A DNA stretch of 64,000 bases from Mycobacterium sp. Root135 (GCF_001426545.1 NZ_LMEZ01000007.1:587190-651189); one strand, 5' to 3'. Positions 40,497 through 51,269 are shown, counted from the first letter of the stretch. The notes: generated by a model from the sequence alone, not told the origin. Made by a program: numbers and translations.

Positions 40497-41030
40497 TCAG
40501 CGCTTCGAGTACTGAGGCGCCTTACGGGCCTTCTTCAGGCCGTACTTCTTGCGCTCGATCGCACGCGGGTCACGCGTGAGGAAGCCGGCCTTCTTCAGCG
40601 GCGGCCGGTCTTCGGGCTGGACGATGATGAGCGCACGGGCGATGGCCAGACGCAGGGCGCCGGCCTGTCCGGACGGTCCGCCACCGTCGAGGTGGGCGAA
40701 GATGTCGACGGTGTCGAGCCGGTCGACGAGCACCAGCGGCGCCTTGATGAGCTGCTGGTGCACCTTGTTCGGGAAGTACTCCTCGAGGCTGCGGCCGTCG
40801 AGCATGAACTTGCCGGTGCCGGGGGTCAGGCGAACCCGCACCACGGCTTCCTTGCGGCGGCCGACGGTCTGAACCGGGCGGTCGAGCAGGAGCGGCTCGC
40901 GAACGGGGGCCTCGTCGGCCGCCTCGGTCTCGACGGTCTCGTCGGCGGCTTCGGTCGCTTCTGCGGCCTCAGGCGCTTCTGCCACCTCTTCGACCTCGGT
41001 CGATTCGGTCACGTCTGTCGTTTCGGTCAC
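40497..41030 (-). CDS. rpsI: 30S ribosomal protein S9
   Basis: 177 aa from GTG at 41030, overlapping the rplM stop (GTGA). The core (TVGRRKEAVVRVRLTPGTGKFMLDGRSLEEYFPN) and the basic C-terminus KARKAPQYSKR are standard S9. The first about 45 residues are an acidic, Thr/Glu/Ala-rich extension (EEVAEAPEAAEATEAADE), as in other mycobacterial S9 proteins. Confidence 0.97.
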   Translation of the reverse strand: MTETTDVTESTEVEEVAEAPEAAEATEAADETVETEAADEAPVREPLLLDRPVQTVGRRKEAVVRVRLTPGTGKFMLDGRSLEEYFPNKVHQQLIKAPLVLVDRLDTVDIFAHLDGGGPSGQAGALRLAIARALIIVQPEDRPPLKKAGFLTRDPRAIERKKYGLKKARKAPQYSKR

Positions 41031-41470
41031 TGGGCCACCTGCTTGATCTCGAACGGAACCGGCTGCTGCGCGATGTGCGGATGCTCGGCGCCGGCGTACA
41101 CCTTGAGCTTCTTCTGAACCTGACGGCTCAGCTTGTTGTGGGGAAGCATCCCGATGATCGCGTTCTCCACGACCTTCTCGGGGTTCTTCGCCATCATTTC
41201 GCCGATGGTGCGCCTGCGCAGGCCGCCGGGGTAACCCGAGTGGCGGTAGGCGAACTTGTTGTTGAGCTTGTCGCCACTGATGGCGACCTTGTCTGCGTTG
41301 ATGACGATGACGAAGTCGCCACCGTCGACATTCGGCGTGAACGTCGGCTTGTGCTTGCCGCGCAGCAGTGTTGCCACTGCGACGGCGAGCCGGCCGAGGA
41401 CCACGTCGGTGGCGTCGATGACATGCCACGTGCGCGTGGTGTCACCCGCCTTCGGCGTGTACGTAGGCAC
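41027..41470 (-). CDS. rplM: 50S ribosomal protein L13
   Basis: 147 aa from GTG at 41470 (PTYTPKAGDTTRTWHVIDATDVVLGRLA). GDFVIVINADKVAISGDKLNNKFAYRHSGYPGGLRRRT segments match L13, and the usual length is 147. Cotranscribed with rpsI through a GTGA overlap. Confidence 0.97.
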   Translation of the reverse strand: MPTYTPKAGDTTRTWHVIDATDVVLGRLAVAVATLLRGKHKPTFTPNVDGGDFVIVINADKVAISGDKLNNKFAYRHSGYPGGLRRRTIGEMMAKNPEKVVENAIIGMLPHNKLSRQVQKKLKVYAGAEHPHIAQQPVPFEIKQVAQ

Positions 41471-41734
41471 AGCGCTACCTTCTCTTCTCTCGGGTTTCCC
41501 GGGGTTCCGGGTGTCGGTCGAGCGATGCGGCTGGAGTGCTCGGCGACCGACGTAGACCCGAGAACCCGCAGAGTCCTGAAGACTCACCGCGCGCCAACGG
41601 AGCAGCCTACCGGGCGTCGTCGTCGCAGGTCAAAACGCCCGTTCCGCATCCAGTGTGCGGCCAGATCGCGATTCGGCCGCCCGGGGCGATCTCACCGCAC
41701 ACTCGGCGGCGCCCGGACGGGGGTCCAGACGCGA

Positions 41735-41779
41735 CTGTGCGGTCCCTCCCGGGCTCTCCTCCCGTTTGGGACCGCACAG
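41735..41779 (-). terminator. Terminator hairpin after esxT, within a 328-bp gap
   Basis: Perfect 12-bp arms CTGTGCGGTCCC (41735-41746) and GGGACCGCACAG (41768-41779), 20 nt beyond the esxT stop. It probably ends the ESX-4 minus-strand operon. The rest of the 41471-41798 gap should hold the rplM promoter and leader; no further motif was identified. Confidence 0.7.
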
Positions 41780-41798
41780 GGTCTTCGCGCGCCGCGGT

Positions 41799-42095
41799 CT
41801 AGAAGCTCCAGGCCCCTGCCGCGCGCCGGTCGGTGTCGGCGACGTCGTCGGAACCGTCGCGCACCGCGTTGCCGAGGGAGACCAGGATGTCGTTCAGCGC
41901 GGCCGCCGACTGATCCCACCTCGCCTGCTCGACGCGATAGGCCTCCGCCGCCTCGCGGGTCCACACCGCCTGAAGGGGCGCTATCTGTGCGCGCAGATCG
42001 TCCAGCGCCGCGTTGAATCGCGCGGAGGTGCGGTGAATCTCCTGACGGACCGTGTACTCGATCTCGTTGAAGTCATATGACAAAACCGGTTCCAT
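41799..42095 (-). CDS. esxT: ESX-4 WXG100-family protein EsxT
   Basis: 98 aa from ATG at 42095 with GGAG 5 nt upstream. Small helical hairpin protein: LSYDFNEIEYTVRQEIHRTSARFNAALDDL, then a TW-type turn (PLQAVWTREAAEAY), then DRRAAGAWSF at the C-terminus. Matches the conserved EsxT of mycobacterial ESX-4. Paired with EsxU, with which it would form a secreted heterodimer. Confidence 0.93.
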   Translation of the reverse strand: MEPVLSYDFNEIEYTVRQEIHRTSARFNAALDDLRAQIAPLQAVWTREAAEAYRVEQARWDQSAAALNDILVSLGNAVRDGSDDVADTDRRAAGAWSF

Positions 42096-42126
42096 GGGTG
42101 CTCCATTCGAGTGGGTGGACGGATGC

Positions 42127-42438
42127 TCAGCGGACGTCGACCGACGCGATCCGGTGGGAATGCTGATCGGCCGCCTCGCGGAGGGTCCGCTCGTTGAACC
42201 GGATCGTCTCCGCGATGCGTTGCAACGACTGGTGCAAGGCAAGCAACTCGGTGTTCCACCGGTCGACGACGTCGCGGAAGCGGGCCGCCGCGGCACCGCC
42301 CCACACCGACGGTGGGACGGAGCTCATCTGCCCGATGAACGTCCGGAGCATCGCCCCGGTCTCCTCGTTGCGGCTGTCGATCTTGGCTGCCACGGTCGAC
42401 ATCAGACCGAAGTCGGTGTTCAGTGCGCCACTGCTCAT
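42127..42438 (-). CDS. esxU: ESX-4 WXG100-family protein EsxU
   Basis: 103 aa. WxG turn in SVWGGAAAARFRDVV; helical flanks (DFGLMSTVAAKIDSRNEETGAMLRTFIGQM). Start taken at ATG 42438 because AAAGGGG lies 6 nt upstream; ATG 42444 is also in frame. 31 nt from esxT. Secreted partner of EsxT. Confidence 0.92.
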   Translation of the reverse strand: MSSGALNTDFGLMSTVAAKIDSRNEETGAMLRTFIGQMSSVPPSVWGGAAAARFRDVVDRWNTELLALHQSLQRIAETIRFNERTLREAADQHSHRIASVDVR

Positions 42439-42514
42439 CCACATCCCCTTTCCCTTTGCGGTCGTATACATGGTTGGACGCACCAACCGCTCATCCGGTT
42501 CCCTTGTCCGTGAA

Positions 42515-43648
42515 TCACTTTCGGGTGACCACGTGTGCCGAGCGAATCGCCCTGTCGCACGCCGCTTCCGGCCCGGGCCCGTTGACCGGCCCCTGACAGC
42601 CGATCGCGATCCGCACTCCCCCGTCGAGCAGCACCGTCCAGTCGACGCTCCGGTCGGATCGCACCTCCCGGTAGGTGACGGCACTGCGGTTTGCGCGCTC
42701 ACCGGCCGCAGTGAAGTCGACGAAGACCCCGCCTGGCTGATCGGCGAGCGCCGACGTCAACGCCTCGGCGGTCGACTCCAACGACTCGGTGTCGGACACT
42801 CGGGACTGCGTCACCTGGATCGCCTCCGTTCGACCGGCAGGCGAAATCACCTGCACGCGAGCCGAACCCGGCCCCACGGTGATCCTCTCGACGGTCCACC
42901 CGGCGGGAACCTCGACGGCGACGCGTCCTTCCACCAACCAGGCGACGTCGGCCCACTCCGCAGCGCGCCCGTCGAGGCCGATCCCCGCCACCGTCATCCC
43001 GCCAACCGTCAGGATCGCCGCGATCACCCCCGCCGTGCGTGGCGTCGGGCGCCACCTGTGCGCGGACACCGTCTCGGAACCGGGTGATCCGCGGACGGCG
43101 TCGGCAAGGGTCCGGTCGTCCTCGATCGTCACCTCGACACCCTGCAACCTAAGGGCCCGAACGAGATTGGCGCCGAGCAGCGTCGTACCCGACGGCACGT
43201 CGACGGTCACCGCAGGCAGCCCCTCGACGCACGCGACCACGGCGTCCACGACGTCGGCGGAGTGGCTCCATCGCGTGATCACGTTCCGTCGGCCGTCGGC
43301 GTGGACGACGACGAGCTCACTGCCGAGTTCGACGACCGTCGCCGCCGCCAGCACCTCGGAGCGAAGGTGCACGACGACGTCGTCGCACCAGTGCCGAGCT
43401 GCCGTCACGACGCGGGCCATGCGCGACGGGCCCCACCACGACGGACATATCAGCTCCATCCCGTCGCACGGACCGTCGACCGCGGTCTCGAGGACGTCCC
43501 GCCACAGGTCGTCGACGGACACGACGCGGTCGTCGACGAGAGCCAGCACGTCGTCGACCGACTCCAGCGCGATCGTCGCCGCGTCGGCGTCCACTGCGCG
43601 CCGGCCGACGATCGCCTTCGGCCCCACCACCACGACAACGTCGCTCAC
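42515..43648 (-). CDS. ESX-4 type VII secretion-associated protein (Rv3446c-like)
   Basis: 377 aa from GTG at 43648, overlapping the eccC4 stop (GTGA). The N-terminal region reads as an ASKHA-like domain (VVVVGPKAIVGRRAVD). One transmembrane segment follows near the middle (TAGVIAAILTVGGMTVAGIGL), then an extracytoplasmic domain. The position between eccC4 and esxU equals that of Rv3446c. Its exact role in ESX-4 is not established. Confidence 0.85.
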   Translation of the reverse strand: MSDVVVVVGPKAIVGRRAVDADAATIALESVDDVLALVDDRVVSVDDLWRDVLETAVDGPCDGMELICPSWWGPSRMARVVTAARHWCDDVVVHLRSEVLAAATVVELGSELVVVHADGRRNVITRWSHSADVVDAVVACVEGLPAVTVDVPSGTTLLGANLVRALRLQGVEVTIEDDRTLADAVRGSPGSETVSAHRWRPTPRTAGVIAAILTVGGMTVAGIGLDGRAAEWADVAWLVEGRVAVEVPAGWTVERITVGPGSARVQVISPAGRTEAIQVTQSRVSDTESLESTAEALTSALADQPGGVFVDFTAAGERANRSAVTYREVRSDRSVDWTVLLDGGVRIAIGCQGPVNGPGPEAACDRAIRSAHVVTRK

Positions 43649-46600
43649 GGCGGCTCCGTCCACGACACCTGGACCAGGTGATCGGACTGTCCGCGCCGGA
43701 TCAGCGTGCCGCGTCCCGGCGGCAGCGGCGCGCACCGCACGGAACCCAGCAGCACGCCTTCGTCGGGGCTGGCGCTCATCATCAGGCCCATCGCACCCAG
43801 ATCCTTCGTCCGCGCCAGGATCGGGTCGAACATCGCCCGCGCGGCACCCCCGGAGCGGCGGGCGATCACCAGGTGCAGGCCCAGATCCCTGGCGTGCGGC
43901 AGCAGGTCGAGCAGTGGGAGCAGCGGGTTGCCGTTCGTGCAAGCCACCAGGTCATAGTCGTCGACGACCACGTACAGCTCCGGCCCGGACCACCACGACC
44001 GGTCTCGCAGTTGCTGCTGTGTCACGTGTTCGTCGGGCAACCTGCCGGTCAACAGATCCGTCACGGTGGCCACGTGGGCGTCGGCCGATGCCGCCGACAT
44101 CGCGTAGCCGAGGAGGTGATCCGATTCGACGACCCCGAGCAGCGTCCGACGGACGTCGACGATGAGGATGCGGGCGGCGTCTGGTGGTGCGGTGCGCACG
44201 ATCTCCCGGCACAGGGTCCGCAGCGCGGCGGTCTTCCCGCACTCCGTTGCGCCCAGGATCAGCAGATGCGGATGGGACGCGAAGTCGACTGTCGCAGGAC
44301 GCATGTCGTCCTCCCCGAGGCCAACGGCGATCCCCCCGCCCGACGGGTCGACGACGTCGGCGTAGGCCACCCGCGACGGTAGGAGGAGGACGGCAGGCGC
44401 CGCCCGGTCAGGGAACCGCGCCGCCACCGCGGCCACGTCGGTGCCGTCGGCGCAGGGCACGGCGAGTACGAACTCCAGTCCTTCGCGGGTGAGTCCGTGC
44501 CCCGGCGGACGGGTGCCCAACAGGCGGGCCCGCTTCCTGTCCATCTCCGAATCCGCCGGGTCGCCGAGGCACAGTTCGATGCGGGTGCCGAGCTGATCCT
44601 TGAGTGCCGGCCGGATGTCTGCCCAGCGGGACGCGGTGACGACGACGTGGACCCCCAGCGAAAGACCTTGGGTGGCAATCGCGCAGACGGCTTCCTCCAT
44701 GCCGTCGAACTCCTGGCGGGCCACCGCCCACCCGTCGACCACCAGGAACGCGTCGCCCTGGACTTCGTGTGTGCCTTCGCGGCGCCGCGTCTCGCGCTCT
44801 CGTACCAGTGCCTGTACGTGCCCGACAATCCTGCGGGCGAGATCGCGCTCCAGCCTGCCCGCGACTGCGCCGACGTGGGGCAGCGATCGCAGTGCGGACA
44901 ACGATCCGCCACCGAAGTCGAGTCCGTAGATCTGCACCGCCTCGGGGTCGTGCGTCTGCGCCAATCCCACGACCACGGCGTGCAGCGCGGTGGTCTTGCC
45001 AGACCGTGGTCCGCCGACGATGGCCACGTTGCCCCCGGCGGACCGCAGGTCGACCGTCAACGTGTCCCGGCGCTGCGCAAAGGGATTGTCCACCAACCCG
45101 ATCGGCAGCACCAGCGGCGGCTGCAGCAGCCCCATGCCGTCGAGCAATCCGCGCAGCGGCGGTGAGGTGTCCAGGGGTGGCAGCCACACCTGATGAGCCG
45201 GCTCGCCCCGATCGGCAAGGCCGCCGACCACGACGTCGAGCAATGCTTGGGACGTGCGCGTCGGGACCTCGGGAGTGGGCGGACGCTCGGCGTCACGCAC
45301 CGTTAAGCGCCGAGCCGCCTGGCCGTGACGGGGCACTGACCCGGCGACCGGTCCGGACACATGGGCACTCCGGAACCGAACGAGGTCACCGGAGGCCGTC
45401 TTGAGGATCGCCGCACCCGGTGTGCCGGGGAGTTCGTAGGCGTCGGCCGTGCCGAGTACGGCGCGAGACTCACTCGCCGAGAACGTCTTCAGACAGATCC
45501 GGTACGAAAGGTGAGTCTCGAGGCCACGAAGCCGACCTTCGTCGAGTCGCTGGCTGGCCAGCAGAAGGTGCATGCCGAGGGATCGGCCGAGCCGACCGAT
45601 GGCGACGAACAGCTCGGCGAAGTCGGGGTGCTGAGTGAGGAGTTCGGAGAACTCGTCGACGACGATGAACAGCGCGGGCAGCGGCGGAAGGTCGCGACCC
45701 CGGGCGCGAGCGGCGTCGTAGTCGGTGATGCCGGGGAATCCTCCGGCCGCCCGCAGCACTCGCTGCCGCCGTGTCATCTCCCCGGCAAGGGCGTCCCTCA
45801 TGCGGGCGACCAAGTGGGCCTCCTCGGACAGGTTGGTCACCACGGCCGCGACGTGTCTGAGCCGCTCGAGGCCGAGAAACGTTGCCCCACCCTTGAAGTC
45901 GACGAGGACGACGTTGAGTGCCTCGGGCGGGTGGGTGGCCACCAGGCCGAGGACCAACGTACGAAGAAATTCGGACTTTCCAGAACCGGTGGCTCCCACG
46001 CACAGCCCGTGCGGGCCCATGCCGCCGCGGGCTGCCTCCTTCAGGTCGACTCGAACCGCGTCCCCCTGGTCCGTGAGGCCGATCGCGACCCGGAGGTGGT
46101 CGCTACCCACCCGCGGCCGCCAGGTGCGTCGGACGTCGAGGCGCGCCGGGTCGCCGACGCCGACCAGCTCCGACCAGTCCGCGCCGCGGTCTCGCGCGGC
46201 GGACTCTTCGGCGAATGGCGCAAGCGTTCTGGCGCAGACCACCGCCTGAGTCATCGTCAACGAGTCGGGACGTTCCACGGGTCCGGTGTCGTCCCCCAGA
46301 CGCAGGCAGTCACCGGGCAATGGCCCGACCGCGATCGTCGTGGTGTCGGCGCCCGGCGTCGCCGTGGCCTGCCCGTCGACGACCACGATGTGGCGGGCCC
46401 GGCGGAAGCGTCCGAACACCCATGATGCGGAAGCCATTTCACCCAGTCCCAGTGCGCGTCCGCCGAGCTGCCGCTCACGGTCACCCGCACGACGTCCGGG
46501 CCGTGCAGGACGGCCAACTGGCAGATCAACGCCCGAATCACGCCGCGAGCCGCCTCCGGTGTCCCCAGCACGGCGATGCGCTGGTGCGCGCGGAGGTCCA

Positions 46601-47213
46601 CCGTGACGGGGAGGTCGGGCACCGTCGACCGGTCGGCCAGCAATCGGTCGACGGCGTCGTCGACCATCGGGTCTCGCGAGTCCGACTCCGGGACCACCGG
46701 CACCACCACGGCGGTCGACAGCGGGAGCCGACCGGTGCCGACGCGCACGCGACAGAAGTCTTCGTCGTCGGGGCGGCGCTCCCACATGCGTTCGCCGCCG
46801 ACCAGCGTCCACACCGCAGCGGGGTCCGGGTGACTCCAGTGCAGTGACTCGAGTTGGGCCTCTGCGGTTCTCACCAGCGACGCGTCGAGCCCGTCGAGGT
46901 AGCGGAGGTACGCGCGCCGATCGCCGTCGAGCTCCCCACCCCGGCGCGCTCCCCTGGACTGGTAGGCCACCGAGCCCAGCACCGACACCAGCATCATGAC
47001 GGGCAGGAACAGGAACGCCGGGCTCCGTGACGACGCCGCTCCCGAGGTGAAGTACAGCACCGTCATCCCGCCCATGGCGAGCAACATCACCACCGGGAGC
47101 ACCTTGCCGACGACGTTGGACGGCGGATCCTTCGGCACACCGGGCGGTTGCCGCATGACGAGCTCGCCGTCGTCGAACGGCGGCGGTTGCAGGCGGCGAC
47201 GTGTTTGTCCCAT
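43645..47213 (-). pseudogene. eccC4: ESX-4 secretion ATPase EccC4, reading frame broken
   Basis: The gene starts at ATG 47213 (MGQTRRRLQPPPFDDGELVM), has two membrane segments, and runs in frame through HWDWVKWLPHHGCSDA. Near 46390-46415 the frame then changes; RRARHIVVVDGQATATPG onward is in the frame ending at 43645. The remainder has three P-loops, GATGSGKSE, GGPRSGKTT and GATECGKTA, as in full EccC. Total length is 3569 nt, one short of a multiple of three. Without correction the first frame stops at 46257 (318 aa). EccC4 is the motor of ESX-4, so this matters. Sequencing error or a small out-of-frame deletion are both possible. Confidence 0.8.
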
Positions 47214-47310
47214 CGTGTGAATGGACGCTGCCGAGGCCGGTTTGGTTCCATTCACGGTTAGACGAAATTGCCGCTGCGAGTGTGTCTCCGAGGCGGTTAC
47301 GGTCAGTGAG

Positions 47311-48564
47311 GTGTCGGTGTCCAAGGTCTGCGTCCAGGCCGATCGCGATGGTAATCCGGTGGCGGTCGACCTCGTGCTGCCGTCGGGAACGCGACTGGCA
47401 GAGCTGCTCCCCACCATCGTCGGTCTGGTCGAAGCCCCCGCCCCAACGGGCGGCGTCGCCCGGCGCTGGCGACTGCAACGTGCCTCCGGTGCAAGGTTGG
47501 ACGAATCGTTGTCGTTGAGTGCCAACGGTGTTCGTGACGGTGAGCTCGTCATCCTCGACTTCGATGCCACGCCGGCACTCGGACCGGTGCGGCACGCCGC
47601 GTATCAGCACGTTGCCGGAGCACCCCCGGTGACCCGGCGCGGCGACGCCTGGATACCCGGCGCGATGGGTCTGTTCGCCACGACGCTGGCCGCCCTGGTG
47701 CTCGCCAGGACCGCGGGATCGGACGGCGCGATCGTCAACGCGGTCGTCTGTGCCGCCGCTGCGGCAGCCGTCGCCGTTCTGACGGTCACCATCGGCTACC
47801 CGACGACCTCGAGCGTCGGGGTGGTGGCATTGGCCGGCGCCACGGGCTTCCTCGTCGTACCGTCCGGCCCCGCGGCGCCCAACGTCTTCCTGGCCGCGGC
47901 TGCCGCACTGTCGGCCTCGCTGCTGATGCTGCGTCTGTCGGGGCGAACGTCACCGGCTCTGGTTGCGGTCGCGGCACTTTCGCTGGTGACTGCCGTCGTC
48001 ACGGTCGCGGCGCTGCCGCTGGCGGTCGTCGGTGCAGCGCTTTCGACGTCGGCTCTGGCCCTGCTCGGCATCGCCCCACGCGTGGCGATGCTGACCGCCG
48101 GACTCGGACCGGATCGTTGGCACGGTGATCTGGCGGGGTCCGCGGCGTCGGGGCACGCGATTCTCAGCGGGCTGGTCGCAGGCGCGGCTGCCGGAGCCGC
48201 GGCGGGTGCGGTGGCGGTCGCCGTCGCCGGCCACCCGGGTGCCGCCCCCTTCGCCGGGCTGGTCGCACTGGTGCTGGTGCTGCGCTGCCGAATCCATGCC
48301 GACGTCGACCGCCGAATCTCCCTCACCGCAGGCGGATTGGTCGCGTTCGTCGCCGGCGTCTGCACTCTGCTCTACACCCGACCGGGGAGCGTCGTCACGG
48401 TCGCCGCCGCACTGGTCGTCCTCGGGCTGACGGCCACGAGCCGTCCCATTGGTAGACCGGCGGTGGCACGAATGTTGGGGTACCTCGAGTACGCCGCCCT
48501 GGTCGCCGTGGTTCCCGTCGCATGCTGGGTCGGCGGCGCGTACACCGCACTCGGACTGCCGTGA
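47311..48564 (+). CDS. eccD4: ESX-4 membrane component EccD4
   Basis: 417 aa. The N-terminal ubiquitin-like domain (VCVQADRDGNPVAVDLVLPSGTRLAELLPTIVGLV) is followed by about 11 hydrophobic segments, the EccD layout. Start chosen at GTG 47311; GTG 47317 is possible. Divergent from eccC4 with about 97 bp between, and overlaps mycP4 in GTGA. Confidence 0.92.
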   Translation: MSVSKVCVQADRDGNPVAVDLVLPSGTRLAELLPTIVGLVEAPAPTGGVARRWRLQRASGARLDESLSLSANGVRDGELVILDFDATPALGPVRHAAYQHVAGAPPVTRRGDAWIPGAMGLFATTLAALVLARTAGSDGAIVNAVVCAAAAAAVAVLTVTIGYPTTSSVGVVALAGATGFLVVPSGPAAPNVFLAAAAALSASLLMLRLSGRTSPALVAVAALSLVTAVVTVAALPLAVVGAALSTSALALLGIAPRVAMLTAGLGPDRWHGDLAGSAASGHAILSGLVAGAAAGAAAGAVAVAVAGHPGAAPFAGLVALVLVLRCRIHADVDRRISLTAGGLVAFVAGVCTLLYTRPGSVVTVAAALVVLGLTATSRPIGRPAVARMLGYLEYAALVAVVPVACWVGGAYTALGLP

Positions 48565-49919
48565 GAGCGGCGGCCCGGACCGCAGCCGTGGCGGCCGTCG
48601 TCGGCACCGTGTGGGCGGCTCCCTTCGCCACTGCCGTGACCCCACCGCCGGTCGACGACGCGCAACTGCCACCGGCTCGACCGCCCGCACCACGCACACC
48701 GACCGAACAGACCGACGAGTGCCGAATCGGTGCGCCGGCAGCCGAGGCCGCGAAATCTCAGCCAAACTTCGCCGAACTTCAAGCGGTGTGGCGGCTGACG
48801 AGGGGCGCCGGCCAGACCGTTGCGGTGATCGACACCGGCGTCGCCAGGCATCGCCTGCTGCCCCACCTCCTCCCCGGCGGTGACTACGTGTCGACCGGCG
48901 ACGGGACCCAGGACTGCGACGGGCACGGGACGATCGTCGCCGGCATCATCGGCGCCACACCGACCGACACCACCGCCGTGACGTTCAGCGGGGTTGCACC
49001 CGACGCGTCGATCCTCTCGATCCGGCAGTCGAGCAACGTCTTTCGCCCGAAGGACGGAGCCACCGGGCCCGGCGTCGGTGACGTCGAGACGTTGGCCGCC
49101 GCCGTTCGGCTGGCCGCGGACGCGGGTGCGACGGTGGTCAACATTTCGTCCGTCGCCTGCGCCGACACCGATCAGGCGCTCGGCGACCAGGCCCTCGGCG
49201 CCGCCCTCGCCTACGCGGTCGACGTCAAGAACGTCGTCGTCGTCACCGCCGCGGGCAACGTCGGCGGACCGGGTCAATGCCCACGGCAGAACCCACCGCC
49301 CGACCCGGCCCGGCCCGGTCAACCGAACTGGGACACCGTGGACGTCGTAGTGACCCCGGCCTGGTACGACGACTACGTGCTGACCGTCGGATCGGTCGAC
49401 CGCACGGGCCGGCCGTCGGCGTTCACGCTGTCCGGGCCGTGGGTCGACGTCGCCGCGGTCGGCGAGGAGGTCGTCTCACTCAGCCCGGACGGCGACGGTG
49501 TCACCGACACCATCGTGGGTTCAACGGATGCACAGCAGATTTCGGGAACGAGCTATTCGGCGCCGGTCGTCGCAGGCATCGTCGCCTTGGTGCGATCCGT
49601 GGCGCCTCAGCTGACGGCGCGGCAGGTGATGCGCAGACTCACCGACACCGCCCACCACCCGGCCGCCGGGTGGGACCCCTGGGTGGGTCGTGGCGTCGTC
49701 GACGCATTGGCCGCGGTCACCGCCGACGGAGTCCCGCCGCGGTGGGTGCCGTCGCCTGACACAGTCACGCAGGCAGCCGATTCCACGTCTCCCCCGGACA
49801 CTTCGTCCCGCCGCGTCTCACTGGTGGGCGGCGCGACCTGTGTGGCCGTGGCCACGGCGGCGCTGACCGTGTCCGCGGGGCGCCTACGACGGCGTCGGGA
49901 GGCCGTCGCGAACGACTGA
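48561..49919 (+). CDS. mycP4: ESX-4 mycosin protease MycP4
   Basis: 452 aa from GTG at 48561. Signal peptide (RTAAVAAVVGTVWAAPFATA), subtilase triad Asp in AVIDTGVA, His in DCDGHGTIVAGI and Ser in GTSYSAPVVAGIV. A C-terminal transmembrane helix (LVGGATCVAVATAALTVSAG) with basic tail. A membrane-anchored protease of ESX-4. Its 3' end overlaps converging eccB4 by 36 nt. Confidence 0.94.
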   Translation: MRAAARTAAVAAVVGTVWAAPFATAVTPPPVDDAQLPPARPPAPRTPTEQTDECRIGAPAAEAAKSQPNFAELQAVWRLTRGAGQTVAVIDTGVARHRLLPHLLPGGDYVSTGDGTQDCDGHGTIVAGIIGATPTDTTAVTFSGVAPDASILSIRQSSNVFRPKDGATGPGVGDVETLAAAVRLAADAGATVVNISSVACADTDQALGDQALGAALAYAVDVKNVVVVTAAGNVGGPGQCPRQNPPPDPARPGQPNWDTVDVVVTPAWYDDYVLTVGSVDRTGRPSAFTLSGPWVDVAAVGEEVVSLSPDGDGVTDTIVGSTDAQQISGTSYSAPVVAGIVALVRSVAPQLTARQVMRRLTDTAHHPAAGWDPWVGRGVVDALAAVTADGVPPRWVPSPDTVTQAADSTSPPDTSSRRVSLVGGATCVAVATAALTVSAGRLRRRREAVAND

Positions 49920-51269
49920 GGCCGCGTCGACACCGAGCTCGGGCCCACGCGGCAGGTTCGCCAGGATGGGCCACGGCGCGATCTCCGCGACGTCGCTCAG
50001 CCCAAGGAACTTCGCGGCGTCGTCGTCGTGGACACCGAACACCACGCCCATGTCGGTGACGAGGAACCGGGCACCGCCGGCGCCGTCGTCGCCGAGGATG
50101 CGGGCCGACCGGACGTAGACGCTGGCACCGCCGGGGATCGCGACGCCGTCGACGGCAGGCCCTGCCCCGTCTGCTTGCGCGAGAACCGTGACCTGAATGC
50201 CGTTCCGATACGGTGACTCACCAACCGAGACAACGGTATTCGACGACGTCGGCCCCGAACCTCCTGGCCGCCAGCGGGCGCAGACGGCATGTCCGTCGGC
50301 GGCGCCGACGGGTGTGCCGGCATGCCGAGGGAAGGTGCCAACGGGTAGTACGTCGGCGACCGGCAGTGCCGCGACCGCGGTGGGCGCGATCGTCATCGGC
50401 GGCCGCCCGCCGGTGTCGTAGGTGTACCGGATGAGATCCGCCGCGACCTCCCCGACCCGTTGCAGCCCTTCCCGCAGCACCACGTAACGTTCGCCGCCAA
50501 CCGATACGACGGCCCCGATCGTCGCCCCCGTGAGCGAGGCCGGGCCCGGCGTGCCCGCTCCGGCGATCGACGGCGGGGCGATCGCGGGAACCTCAGGCAC
50601 GACGTCGAGCAATGTCCGCGAAACCGGCACGGGGACAATGCCGTCCAGGCGAAGTGCCCGTACCACGGCCACGTTCCTGAGGTCGACCGCGGACCGCTGC
50701 CCGTCGTACAGCAGGTAGGTCGTGGCGGCACCCTCACCGCGCGGGGTGACCAGGACGGGACGGCTCGAGTCGAGATGGTCGACGTCCGAGCGGCCGACGG
50801 CGACGACGGTGCGGTCGTCGTCGCACACCGTCCAGACCGGGTCGTGCAGCGGTACGCCGATCGATGTCGGGGCACCGGGAATTCCCATCAGCGGACCACG
50901 TTTCAGAGTTGCGATCGACGCCTGGTCCGCCGGAGCCGGGGCAGCCGCCGAGCGTGCGACGAGGCGGGCCGAGGCGAGATTCGGGACGGGATGCAGAGTG
51001 TCACCGACCCGCACGTAGAGCGCACCGGTCTCGCGGGCCATCACGATCGGCGCGGAGTCGGGAACGCCGGCGCCGCGTACCAGCCCGACGACGATCCCCG
51101 CGACGAGGACGAGCGCCGCGAGGACTCCACCGAGGACGAGTGAGATCGACTGCGCGCGTAGCGGATCGTCGAACATCGCGACGTCCCTGCGCACCAGCGC
51201 GTGCATCATGCGCCGCGCGAGAAGGCGCTGCCCGCTGAGCTGAAGTCGTGTTGCCGGTTGCCGAACCAT
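49884..51269 (-). CDS. eccB4: ESX-4 membrane component EccB4
   Basis: 461 aa. N-terminal cytoplasmic stretch QLSGQRLLARRMMHALVRRDVAMFDDPLR is the EccB signature, followed by one transmembrane helix (LVLGGVLAALVLVAGIVVGLV) and a large periplasmic repeat domain with a Cys pair (TVCDDDR and HAVCARW). GGGGGGAG lies 1 nt before the ATG. Completes the ESX-4 core complex. Confidence 0.94.
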   Translation of the reverse strand: MVRQPATRLQLSGQRLLARRMMHALVRRDVAMFDDPLRAQSISLVLGGVLAALVLVAGIVVGLVRGAGVPDSAPIVMARETGALYVRVGDTLHPVPNLASARLVARSAAAPAPADQASIATLKRGPLMGIPGAPTSIGVPLHDPVWTVCDDDRTVVAVGRSDVDHLDSSRPVLVTPRGEGAATTYLLYDGQRSAVDLRNVAVVRALRLDGIVPVPVSRTLLDVVPEVPAIAPPSIAGAGTPGPASLTGATIGAVVSVGGERYVVLREGLQRVGEVAADLIRYTYDTGGRPPMTIAPTAVAALPVADVLPVGTFPRHAGTPVGAADGHAVCARWRPGGSGPTSSNTVVSVGESPYRNGIQVTVLAQADGAGPAVDGVAIPGGASVYVRSARILGDDGAGGARFLVTDMGVVFGVHDDDAAKFLGLSDVAEIAPWPILANLPRGPELGVDAASVVRDGLPTPS

